Source: QNYQ01 sp964542985 (lineage in GTDB: Archaea > Thermoproteota > Thermoprotei_A > Sulfolobales > Pyrodictiaceae). From it: a stretch of DNA of 64,000 nucleotides. Below are positions 33,416 through 41,332 of the stretch, one piece after another. Within the stretch, counting starts at the first letter, position 1. Each line of letters starts with the position of its first letter. Location: positions 1 through 64,000 of the forward strand of contig CAZIWH010000001.1 of assembly GCA_964542985.1 (NCBI GenBank), read 5' to 3'. Made by a program: the position numbers and the translations under genes. The notes below the pieces were generated by a model. That model worked only from the letters and a program-made list of their open reading frames with translations, made no database searches and had not been told where the DNA came from.

Positions 33416-36400
33416 TTATCCCTGAACGGTTATCGTGAAGGTGACAGGCTGGCCCACGGGCACCGGGTTCTCCGGGCTCAGCACCGGCAGCACTGTTATC
33501 GTGTAGGTGCCAGGCTTCACCGGAGTGAAGCCGAAGCCCACGCTCATGTCGCCGACAGCCACTACCTGGAAGCCATAGGGCACCGGCAGTATGCTGCCAA
33601 ACGCCAGCTTGCCAGTGGCGTTATCCTTGATGAAGTATAGCACATAGAAGGCATCACCGGCGCCGCCTAGCTGCTGCAGCACCTGCTTCATAGTGGTCGG
33701 GTTGTACTGCAGCTGCACCCTGATGTACACCGGCTCGTTGACCTTGAACATCTCAGTTGGCACGAACTTGTTGCCCTGCACCACGTACATGGTCTCACTG
33801 GTTACATTGCTAGCCTTATTCGGCGGGGGTATCCGTACCGGAGTCCCTACACTTATAACCTCCTTAACCTCGACGGGCTTGCCCTCAGCGTTGGCCACAT
33901 CATAGTATATGAATGCCACCTTATCGCCATTGGCAGCTACTATTATGCCGGGCCGTGTCTGACCACTGCACACTAGCCTGCCAGTAGCACTGTATATCGC
34001 ATACGGTATGTAGACGCCATCAGTGGTCTTTATCAGACCAACGCCCATGAAGTTGAAGGTCAGAGAGTTGGGCTGTATGAAGCCGGCAGTGGTATTGGTC
34101 ACCACATCGAAGATGTTGTTTATGCTGGGCGCCACTACGCCGCTGTCCTGGTCGCTTGCTATGCTGCTGAAGCCATCAAGGTAGTAGTCCAGCAGGGTTA
34201 TGTCCTTCACGGCGGCGTTCACTAGGTCGCCGCCGGTCGGGCACTGGCCACCGTACGGACAGGCGCAGCTGTAGTACGGCTTAGGCTTACCGGTGACAGC
34301 GTCTACTACTGTCACCTGGCCAGTCATGTCTACGCCTTTGGTCCATACCTGTACTATTGCACCGGCAGCAGCGCAGGCCGCCGGAGTCGGCGGACACTGC
34401 GCTGCCGGGTCATTGTAGCCGACTATAATCTTCCTGCCGGCCAGCAGCTGTGCAGCGTCCTGTATGCTCTCTATGCCCAGGTACTGCTTCAAGTAGTTGA
34501 CAGCATTGCCATTAGCGGTGTTCGGGTAGGCGCCGCTTAGGTAGTCTATCAGCTTCTTCAGCGTCAGCCCGGTTATGTTGAAGACGCCAGGCGCCACCTC
34601 AGTGACGTTCACTAGGCCTAGCTCGTAAAGGTTCTTTATGTATACCCTCACTGGGACACCCTCTATCATTACCCATACTGGGAGCAGGTTAGTGGGGGTG
34701 CCAGGCTGTAGCAGTCTGGCAGAGTCGTCCTGGTTGGTGTAGTAGTTCCTGTCATAATCGACTAGGGTTATCCTCAGCTCAGTGTTGTTCAGTGCCGGTA
34801 TACCGGTCTTATTGGTTACATCCTGCCAGACTGTGCCAAGGGTCTCGTTCAGCTTCGCCTGCACGTCCGCATCAGGTATCGTGTACTCTATGGTCAGCTT
34901 GCCCTTATAGGGCACAACGTTGACGGTAGCAGTCTGCGTCTGCAGGGAGACACACTCGCTGAGGTTGTATAGGTAGTCGAGCGGCTGGCCGCCATTCTGC
35001 TTCAGCAGGCTAGGTATCATGCTCTCGGCCTGCCTGATGCCAGCCTGCGCCGCTGTGCTGTACGGCGTCTGGTCTACGTAAGTGAAGTTGACGGTCAGGC
35101 AGAAGGTACAGCCGGTGTAGGCGTCAAACGGGCTAGCGTACTGGGTTGCTAGCGGCGTGTTGTCGAACAACAGGTTCATATCAATATAGACTTCGCCACC
35201 GTAGTACTTCACTGGGCCCGGAGTGTTAGGTAGCGCCACGACACCGTCGAAGTAGTCGCTGCCAGCGTTGCTCTGCTGCAACCATAGGTAGCCGCTAGTT
35301 ATCCGGACGCCCTCACGCAGTACCGTGTACTCTACGCGGACGCTTTCGTTGAAGTACGGATCTAGGTTCGCATCGGGATCGAAGACCTTCAGCAGCACCG
35401 GCTCGCCGAAGTAGATGGTGTTGTTGCCAGGCAGCATGGGCTTGCCGTTCTCCGGGTTCAGTACCTCTAGCTTGGCCTGGTAGAACTTGAACACTGCCTT
35501 GGCGCTGGCCTGCCCTATGCTGGGGCTCACATAGCTGACTATTAGCATCGCATCCTCAAGCCACGGGCTAGCACAGCCAGCGTAGACTTGGCCATTATTC
35601 ATCACGCTGTATATCTCTATGTAGCCGGTGAAGACTCCGGTGTTGATGCCGGTCTCTGTCAGGTTCTGCGGTACGGTTATGTAACAGGTACCTACCGGGG
35701 TCGGCTGGCCGGTGGCCGGGTTTATGGTATCTATTGGTATCTCCAGTGTGCCGTTACCAGCCTTGTAGATTGCTAGCTGGCCATTATAGTACTTGACTAG
35801 CTCTAGCTTGACATGGCTTGCAGGTATATGATCAACTGCGCAGCACTGCGTGTTGCTACCGTTGTCTATTATCTCGAAGGGTATTATTATTGCATCTTTG
35901 TCGCTCAGCACGTCAGCCCCCATGCCAGGGGCTATCGGCGGGTAAGTAGTGTTGCTGGATACTAGCATTACCCTCTTGAGAGCCACAGGTATCTCGGTGC
36001 GCTCGAGCTTGATGCTCACATTCTGTAGCTTAATGGTTGCATTCTGCGTTATAGGGCCTATCTGGTTGTTCTGCTGAGCGAAGTTATCGGTTACTATCAC
36101 TACTATGTTCTTTAGCTGGTAACCCTGGTTGGCGGCTTCCTCGTTGACCTTCGTCCAGTTGAAGTTGCTTAGGTCTAGTATGTACTCGAGGGTGCCGCTG
36201 GCCGTCTTGTAGAAGGATAGGTAAATGTCCTTGGTGGCTGTCAGGTTGAAGTACTTTATGCCGCCGGTGGAGTTAACGCCCTCAGCATAGATGGTTAGCA
36301 TGTAGCCAGGCAACGTTGAGGCCGTGCCGGTGGCGGGGTTCACATAGTATAGCGGTATATCGTAGGCGTACTTGCCTGCGGATATGACTCCCCTTAGGAC

Positions 36401-37942
36401 TGTACTGCCGGTCTTAGTGGCAAAGTACTCGCCGTTGTAGTACACTGCGGTGTTAGCATCGGCGTCAGTTATGTGAAGCGTTATTGTTGGTGGCAGACAG
36501 CAGTGCTGCTGTGGACGCACTACTACACTGCTCTCCATTACCTGGAAGCTCATCGGATGGTAGGGTATCACTATCTCGCCCGACTCGTCACAGTAATAGC
36601 TGACGCTGGGATTGTCTAGCTTTAGATCATACATGTGCCAGTAGATCTTGTTGTTATGCTCGTTTATCACCGCCGGGTATAGCTTGGCGCTCACTGCCGG
36701 GTCTAGCAGGTTGATGCCGGGCTCCTCGGGGTACTTGTAGTAGGCTATAAACATGCCGGGCATGTTGGGGCTCTCTATGAGCTGCAGCTTCATCACTACG
36801 TACTGCTGGTAGGTGCTTGAAGAGGTGAAGGGTTCGTTCATTAGCTCGAACCAGACGCCGAGTGTTGCACTTATGTTCTCCTGCTTAACTGCGTCAAAGT
36901 CCATGTCAGGGTCACATACCTTTATGGTTATCGGCTGCGTGGGGCTACTGGCAGTGTACATTACTTCAGCCTTGCTAACGAATATGGCTATGGGCACGTT
37001 CTGTATGGTGTTTACTACCTGGCCGCTAGTAGTGTTGAATATTACCGCGCTAACGCGTACATCGTCGCCACGGATGGCGTGGGCAAAGTCACAGCCGTCT
37101 ACTATCCAGGGGCTGCTTAGCTGCTTGCTTATGTTGATCAGCAGCTGGGTTATCTTCTCGGCCTCCGTCTCGTTTGCTGGCTTGAAGAGTATGGTGCCGG
37201 GTACGCGGGTGAACGTTATGGTTGCGTTGGGGGCATCGGTGACGCCGGTGGTAAAGTCTTTAACTACTAGTAGTACGGACATGTTGTTGCCGTTGTAGCC
37301 GGGGGCTTGTATGCGCCATTCGTCGAGGGCGCCATAGAGCTTGGTTGTGGATACTACGGTGCCGTTGGGCAGGGTTATGTTCTTGGGTAGCCTGGGTATC
37401 CAGTAGATGCCGTCGTGTAGACGGCCTCTGATTATGAGCTCGTAGAGCTTGTATGTTAGTGTGACGGTTAGTAGCTTGCCGTTACTGGCCTTGTAGCTTA
37501 TAACTATTGTGTCACCCTCTGCTAGTACGCCTAGCAGTGGCTTCCATTTACCCCAGGTCTTGGTGGTAGTGTTGTAGGTTCTGTAATAGACTATGGCATT
37601 GTTGGTGTTGGTGCCGGCACGGGTTATGTTAAGCTGTATCTCGTAGTAGCCGCTGGTGTAGTTGTAGCCGAATGGTATATCCTTGTTGAGAGTGCCAGCT
37701 ACGGTTATGTTCGCGTAGACGTAACGGCTACTGGCATTGGGGTCGTATATCTGCACCCTTACTATCGAGCCGATGCCAACTATCCGGTCATAGGTGTCGG
37801 CGCTTGTCTGTATGTATGGCTCTGTCTGCGCGTAGGCTACTGTCGCTGCAGGCTTTGCACCCGTGATCACTAGGGGTGCTATCGTGGGGAGGAGCATGAC
37901 GGCTAGTACAAGTATGCTGCTCAGTATGCGGGGGGTCTTCAT
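33416..37942 (-). CDS. slaA: S-layer lattice protein (SlaA-like), 1508 aa
   Basis: Giant secreted surface protein. Signal peptide of ~38 residues (MKTPRILSSILVLAVMLLPT, cleavage after AYA, mature QTEPYIQ). The mature chain is Asn/Thr/Tyr-rich, beta-type, with very many N-x-S/T sequons. It carries an unusually large number of cysteines including vicinal CC at ~481-482 and ~700-701. Strand-turn motifs recur: YDPNA (~67), DPDMDFD (~344), DADAN (~493), DPDANLD (~855), DYDRN (~1062), probably the first strands and calcium loops of repeated Ig-like domains. No membrane segment, so it relies on the SlaB stalk. Pairing with SlaB immediately downstream identifies it as the outer lattice protein. Confidence 0.85.
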   Translation of the reverse strand: MKTPRILSSILVLAVMLLPTIAPLVITGAKPAATVAYAQTEPYIQTSADTYDRIVGIGSIVRVQIYDPNASSRYVYANITVAGTLNKDIPFGYNYTSGYYEIQLNITRAGTNTNNAIVYYRTYNTTTKTWGKWKPLLGVLAEGDTIVISYKASNGKLLTVTLTYKLYELIIRGRLHDGIYWIPRLPKNITLPNGTVVSTTKLYGALDEWRIQAPGYNGNNMSVLLVVKDFTTGVTDAPNATITFTRVPGTILFKPANETEAEKITQLLINISKQLSSPWIVDGCDFAHAIRGDDVRVSAVIFNTTSGQVVNTIQNVPIAIFVSKAEVMYTASSPTQPITIKVCDPDMDFDAVKQENISATLGVWFELMNEPFTSSSTYQQYVVMKLQLIESPNMPGMFIAYYKYPEEPGINLLDPAVSAKLYPAVINEHNNKIYWHMYDLKLDNPSVSYYCDESGEIVIPYHPMSFQVMESSVVVRPQQHCCLPPTITLHITDADANTAVYYNGEYFATKTGSTVLRGVISAGKYAYDIPLYYVNPATGTASTLPGYMLTIYAEGVNSTGGIKYFNLTATKDIYLSFYKTASGTLEYILDLSNFNWTKVNEEAANQGYQLKNIVVIVTDNFAQQNNQIGPITQNATIKLQNVSIKLERTEIPVALKRVMLVSSNTTYPPIAPGMGADVLSDKDAIIIPFEIIDNGSNTQCCAVDHIPASHVKLELVKYYNGQLAIYKAGNGTLEIPIDTINPATGQPTPVGTCYITVPQNLTETGINTGVFTGYIEIYSVMNNGQVYAGCASPWLEDAMLIVSYVSPSIGQASAKAVFKFYQAKLEVLNPENGKPMLPGNNTIYFGEPVLLKVFDPDANLDPYFNESVRVEYTVLREGVRITSGYLWLQQSNAGSDYFDGVVALPNTPGPVKYYGGEVYIDMNLLFDNTPLATQYASPFDAYTGCTFCLTVNFTYVDQTPYSTAAQAGIRQAESMIPSLLKQNGGQPLDYLYNLSECVSLQTQTATVNVVPYKGKLTIEYTIPDADVQAKLNETLGTVWQDVTNKTGIPALNNTELRITLVDYDRNYYTNQDDSARLLQPGTPTNLLPVWVMIEGVPVRVYIKNLYELGLVNVTEVAPGVFNITGLTLKKLIDYLSGAYPNTANGNAVNYLKQYLGIESIQDAAQLLAGRKIIVGYNDPAAQCPPTPAACAAAGAIVQVWTKGVDMTGQVTVVDAVTGKPKPYYSCACPYGGQCPTGGDLVNAAVKDITLLDYYLDGFSSIASDQDSGVVAPSINNIFDVVTNTTAGFIQPNSLTFNFMGVGLIKTTDGVYIPYAIYSATGRLVCSGQTRPGIIVAANGDKVAFIYYDVANAEGKPVEVKEVISVGTPVRIPPPNKASNVTSETMYVVQGNKFVPTEMFKVNEPVYIRVQLQYNPTTMKQVLQQLGGAGDAFYVLYFIKDNATGKLAFGSILPVPYGFQVVAVGDMSVGFGFTPVKPGTYTITVLPVLSPENPVPVGQPVTFTITVQG

Positions 37943-38012
37943 GGCTGGGTGTCACCCTTTCCGCTTCTCTATGCCACCTTTTGGCCGTGTGGGGGTGTTA
38001 GCGGGCTCCGAG

Positions 38013-38022
38013 GGGTATAAGG
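38013..38022 (-). promoter_or_regulatory. Candidate TATA element of slaA
   Basis: On the minus strand, ccttataccc. It predicts a start near 37992 and a ~50-nt leader with gggtga at a ribosome-binding distance from ATG 37942. Confidence 0.4.
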
Positions 38023-38039
38023 GGGGTGTGCCTGCCTAT

Positions 38040-38055
38040 GCATGCTTGTGCATGC
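38040..38055. repeat. Two GCATGC palindromes exactly 10 bp apart
   Basis: gcatgc occurs at 38040-38045 and again at 38050-38055, separated by ttgt. Both copies are perfect palindromes on one helical face. They sit between divergent slaA and the RHH-like gene at 38111, overlapping the promoter region of both. Confidence 0.6.
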
Positions 38056-38110
38056 TAAGGGATGTTTTATCTGAGCAGCGGAAGGGGTCTGGAGGGGCAG
38101 CTGAGGGGCC

Positions 38111-38692
38111 TTGGCGAGGCGTAGGCGCCTTGTCCCCGTCGCCGAGGACATCGTTGAGCAGCTCGCCGATATCGCTAGGAGGAGTGGACTCACGATACCC
38201 GAGTTGGCTGAGACCATTCTCGGCCAGGCGGTGAGGGTTCTTCGTGGCCGTGACGACGTGGCAGGGGTGCTGGCCGACGCGGTGATCTTGGCCGACATAG
38301 CTCGGCTCGGGGGGAGCCCGGTGCCCCTCAGGGGGCTCGGGCTGCTGCTGGACAACGTGGGAGAAGAGGAGGCCAGGAGGTTCATAGAGGAGGCCACGGG
38401 GCTTGCGCGTCTCGTCGCCGTCTCGGCGAGGGCACGGGGCGTGGACCAGGTTACGGGCGTCGTGTCTGTGCTGAGGAGCCTCTTCCCAGGCGCCGCAGTA
38501 GATCTAGTTGAGGATGATAGGTCTGCTAGGGTTGTCCTCGCCTCCCCTCTGTTCGTAGGCCGGTTGTTGAGGCTTGCAGAGGCTTCGGCCTCCGCTGTGG
38601 TTGAGGGTTTCGGGGCCGAGCTGCTCGGCCGGGAGACGGAGCCCGGCCTGGTTGTGGTCAAGTATAAGCCCCGGAGGAGGCGTGTGCTCTAG
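38111..38692 (+). CDS. RHH-like protein, first of a tandem pair
   Basis: 193 residues. A basic start (ARRRRLVPVAEDIVEQLADI) leads to a helix-turn-helix-like RSGLTIPELAETILGQAVRVL, consistent with a ribbon-helix-helix fold. A ~100-residue middle and a C-terminal segment ending PGLVVVKYKPRRRRVL follow. It shares order and C-terminal pattern with the next gene, so the two are probably duplicates. TTG start after ctgagggg. No characterised family; a DNA-binding role is inferred. Confidence 0.55.
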   Translation: MARRRRLVPVAEDIVEQLADIARRSGLTIPELAETILGQAVRVLRGRDDVAGVLADAVILADIARLGGSPVPLRGLGLLLDNVGEEEARRFIEEATGLARLVAVSARARGVDQVTGVVSVLRSLFPGAAVDLVEDDRSARVVLASPLFVGRLLRLAEASASAVVEGFGAELLGRETEPGLVVVKYKPRRRRVL

Positions 38693-38729
38693 CATGCAGC
38701 TGCCCGCAGGTTGCTGAGGGTGGCCCGCC

Positions 38730-39239
38730 TTGCCTCAGAAGAGGAGGAGCATAATGCTGGACGAGGAGCACGCCCGGCTCCTAGAGGAGCTGGCCTCGAG
38801 GTACGGGGTGGCGATGAGCACCTACCTGCGGGGCCTCCTCCGCGCAGCCTGGGAGGCGGAGGAGAAGGGCTACAACGCCGCCAGCCTCCTCCGACGCGCA
38901 CTGGTCTTCGAGACCCTTCTCCGCCTCGGCGCCGTGCTCGTACCGCGTAGCCTCCTCTCCTGCGCAGACTCCGGCGAGGCGAGGAGGAGGGGCAGGGAGC
39001 TGGGCTCCCTGGCGGCCCGGCTGGGGCTCAACGTCCTTGACTACATAGCCGCGGTAGCCGAGAGGCAGGGCGCGGGAGTGGCGGAGCATGGCCGCGTGGT
39101 GCTCTTCTCCACCGCGCCGGGAGAGCAGAGCGTCGTCGCAGCCCTGCTCGCCGGTATGGCCGAGGGGGCGGGGCTCCGTGTGGCTGAGGAACCCGGCGTA
39201 ATCGTGGTCGAGAAGCCCGGAGGAGAAGGGGGGGCCTAG
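38730..39239 (+). CDS. RHH-like protein, second of a tandem pair
   Basis: 169 residues. PQKRRSIMLDEEHARLLEEL and ASRYGVAMSTYLRGLLRAAW form a clear ribbon-helix-helix-like N-terminus (strand, helix, helix with the GVAMSTYLRGL turn). The C-terminal half, GRVVLFSTAPGEQSVVAALL then PGVIVVEKPG, parallels the gene just upstream. TTG 38730 is used. It overlaps the convergent DUF432 stop by 4 bp. Function unknown; DNA binding probable. Confidence 0.55.
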   Translation: MPQKRRSIMLDEEHARLLEELASRYGVAMSTYLRGLLRAAWEAEEKGYNAASLLRRALVFETLLRLGAVLVPRSLLSCADSGEARRRGRELGSLAARLGLNVLDYIAAVAERQGAGVAEHGRVVLFSTAPGEQSVVAALLAGMAEGAGLRVAEEPGVIVVEKPGGEGGA

Positions 39240-39949
39240 AGCCCCATGCTCATTGTGAAGCTCTGCGTCTCCCGGGGAACAAGGCTGAGTTGCTGACGGG
39301 GCAACGGCCCCAGCGTCTCCCTAGCGCCCGGTGGGGCCTTGGGCGGCAACACCTCTACGCGGGCCGCCGCCGCGCCTATGACGGTGACGCGGAGCCAGGG
39401 CCCATACACCCTGCAACCCAGGTAGAGCAGGGGTTGCCCCCAGCCGGGCCACACAACACGGCGGAGCAGCACAGCCTCCCGGGCCTGGCTCCGGGCCTCT
39501 AGCCTCACAAGCATCCGGCACTCCGCTGGAGAGCAACTGGAGGCAAGGCTGCCCGGCAGCCAGCGCACCAGCATACCGCGGCTAGGGCTGCCATAGAGAG
39601 CGTACTTCCCTCTCCCCGTGGGGAACGCATCCATAGCGGAGGCGACCGTGCTCCCCCCGGGAGGCACCACCGCCACGTCATGCTCCGCGTAGAGGCAGAG
39701 CTCAACAAACTCACCGGGCCCAAGCGCCAACGGCCGGGGAAGGACGAGCATCAAGTACCCCGTCAGCCTCTCCGGGTAAAGCAGCGGAGGCACAGGGTAT
39801 ACGCCGACACGGCAACCAGGCAGCAACACCTCCCTGCCTCCACGCCTGTAGAGGCAGCGGCCACCGCCGGCCTCCACTAGCTCCAAGCGCTCACCACACA
39901 CCTCGAAGACGCCAGGACCCTCAACCACGCCATACACGCAAGCGGACAC
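39236..39949 (-). CDS. DUF432-like protein
   Basis: 237-residue mostly-beta protein beginning MSACVYGVVEGPGVFEVCGE. The segment YPVPPLLYPERLTGYLMLVL, followed by RPLALGPGEFVELCLYAEHD, resembles the archaeal DUF432 family, of unknown function. No signal peptide or membrane helix. It converges with the second RHH-like gene. Confidence 0.55.
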   Translation of the reverse strand: MSACVYGVVEGPGVFEVCGERLELVEAGGGRCLYRRGGREVLLPGCRVGVYPVPPLLYPERLTGYLMLVLPRPLALGPGEFVELCLYAEHDVAVVPPGGSTVASAMDAFPTGRGKYALYGSPSRGMLVRWLPGSLASSCSPAECRMLVRLEARSQAREAVLLRRVVWPGWGQPLLYLGCRVYGPWLRVTVIGAAAARVEVLPPKAPPGARETLGPLPRQQLSLVPRETQSFTMSMGL

Positions 39950-40127
39950 GGCCCAGCACCCTCAGCTACCCATATAGGAGCGCCAGAGGCCTAGGGTAAA
40001 ACCGGCCACAGCCCCCCGGAGCTGGAAAAGATGAGGGGGCATAGACGCAGAACCCTTGAGGCAGTACAGAAAACGGCGAGGCGACGTCCCTACACCGGGC
40101 GCGTGTTTCCTCAGCTAAGCTACCAGT
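39950..40127. other. Intergenic region, no gene seen
   Basis: 178 bp between the DUF432-like start and the stop of the RAM protein. It holds a TATA-like cccatatagg near 39969, oriented ambiguously, and no convincing reading frame or RNA. Confidence 0.3.
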
Positions 40128-40379
40128 TTATTCCGCTGCTATCAGCGTCACCGTCCTCAACACGCCAGGGAGTGCGCGGATTGCCGTCACAGCTCGGTCA
40201 ATCTTTCTGAGACTGTCAGCCGTTATCTTGGCTGCCACGTCGTAGTCACCATAGACCACGTAGGCCTCAACCTCCACGCCTGCTTCCCTTGCAACCTTCC
40301 TAACCTTTTCCGCGATCTCATACTCCTTCCCTATCTCGGCGACTATAAGGACAAACGCGACTACACGTTCCTCCCCCAC
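40128..40379 (-). CDS. Stand-alone Lrp/AsnC ligand-binding (RAM) domain protein
   Basis: About 83 residues comprising only the RAM/ACT-like effector domain: VVAFVLIVAEIGKEYEIAEK, VYGDYDVAAKITADSLRKID and AIRALPGVLRTVTLIAA. It lacks the helix-turn-helix, so it probably regulates by pairing with other Lrp-type proteins or by binding an amino acid. GTG 40379 after ggggtggtg is preferred over the open-frame start at 40412. Confidence 0.8.
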   Translation of the reverse strand: MGEERVVAFVLIVAEIGKEYEIAEKVRKVAREAGVEVEAYVVYGDYDVAAKITADSLRKIDRAVTAIRALPGVLRTVTLIAAE

Positions 40380-40664
40380 TGTACACCACCCCTTGAGCCG
40401 TGCTCCACTCAAGCTCGGAAAGGAGCCCCTCCACCTAAGCGCCCCAGGGGGAGGACTGCCGCGTGGTGCCGCGGCACCTCCTCACGGCCCCGCCGGGGGG
40501 CTCAAGGGGTATAGCCCGGTCGCCATTGTCCTCACCCCTAGGGCCTAGGGGGTGCATAATGGTGGAGGGGCTCCTTTCCGGGGAATCTACAGCTACATAT
40601 TTGCAGGCTTTACGCTTGCTCTATATTGTGGCCCGACAGTATATCGCTGCGCAGTACACGATTC

Positions 40665-40901
40665 TCAGTGGCGCCTGGGCGGTATTAGAGCCGCCCTCGT
40701 TGCCGGTGCAGTCTTCTTGTCCACTACCAGGAGTACCGTGATGCAGCCTCCACAGACCTGGTTGTCTAGCGGCACTGCTCTTGCAGCCGCACAGCCTGCC
40801 TGGCGGACCGCCTCTAGGAGAGCCCGGCATGCCTGCTCGTAGACGCTTGGATCCGGGGGGCCGGGCGCGAGGAGCAGCGTCCTGCGTGGCGCTTGTGCCA
40901 C
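40665..40901 (-). CDS. Small cysteine-containing protein, probably leaderless
   Basis: 78 residues (RTLLLAPGPPDPSVYEQACR, VPLDNQVCGGCITVLLVVDK). GTG 40901 lies about 22 bp after a TATA-like caatatagag (40918-40927 on this strand), the geometry of a leaderless archaeal transcript. Codon use is GC-rich like neighbouring genes. The CGGC and other cysteines could bind a metal. No homologue recalled; the plus strand here has only weaker alternatives. Confidence 0.45.
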   Translation of the reverse strand: MAQAPRRTLLLAPGPPDPSVYEQACRALLEAVRQAGCAAARAVPLDNQVCGGCITVLLVVDKKTAPATRAALIPPRRH

Positions 40902-41020
40902 TCTCCAACCCCCGTGGCTCTATATTGCGTTTTTCGGCCGACTCTTACCGGTGGTGGCCTTTTTAGATTCCCGGGGCTTCTTGGGCTGAGGCAGTGCCGC
41001 GGGATGGAGAGGGGTGCCGC

Positions 41021-41332
41021 GTGCCCTCGGTGGACGAGTGCCTGGAGATAGTTGAGAAGCTGTACAACGAGGGGAAGCCAGTTAAAGAGATAGCCAAGCT
41101 ATGCGGCAACAGCATGAGCACCGTGTACAAGGCGCTCGACAGATTGGAGGCTATGGGTAGGGTCAGGAGGAGGAAGGGCCACTACAAGAGGCACCGGCGG
41201 CTGACCGAGCAGGAGCTCAGGGAGATAGAGAGACTGTTCAGGGACGGGGCAAGCATATACGAGATAGCTAAGAGGCTCAACAGGCCGGAGTCCACGATAT
41301 ACTATGCGTTGAAAAGGCTGGGGCTCAAGTAG
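41021..41332 (+). CDS. Double helix-turn-helix DNA-binding protein
   Basis: About 103 residues with two HTH units: LYNEGKPVKEIAKLCGNSMS followed by TVYKALDRLEAMGRV, and a second unit LFRDGASIYEIAKRLNRPES followed by TIYYALKRLGLK. The pattern resembles resolvase/transposase or sigma-region-4-like HTH regulators. GTG 41021 with gaggggtg upstream is preferred; GTG 40994 is nearly leaderless relative to a TATA-like cctttttaga near 40957. Its stop overlaps the pyk stop by 8 bp. Confidence 0.72.
   Translation: MPSVDECLEIVEKLYNEGKPVKEIAKLCGNSMSTVYKALDRLEAMGRVRRRKGHYKRHRRLTEQELREIERLFRDGASIYEIAKRLNRPESTIYYALKRLGLK

Noticed and set aside
40413..40664. tRNA or other RNA in the gap upstream of the small cysteine gene
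   Set aside because: No T-arm-like GTTCRAAT motif or convincing cloverleaf found.
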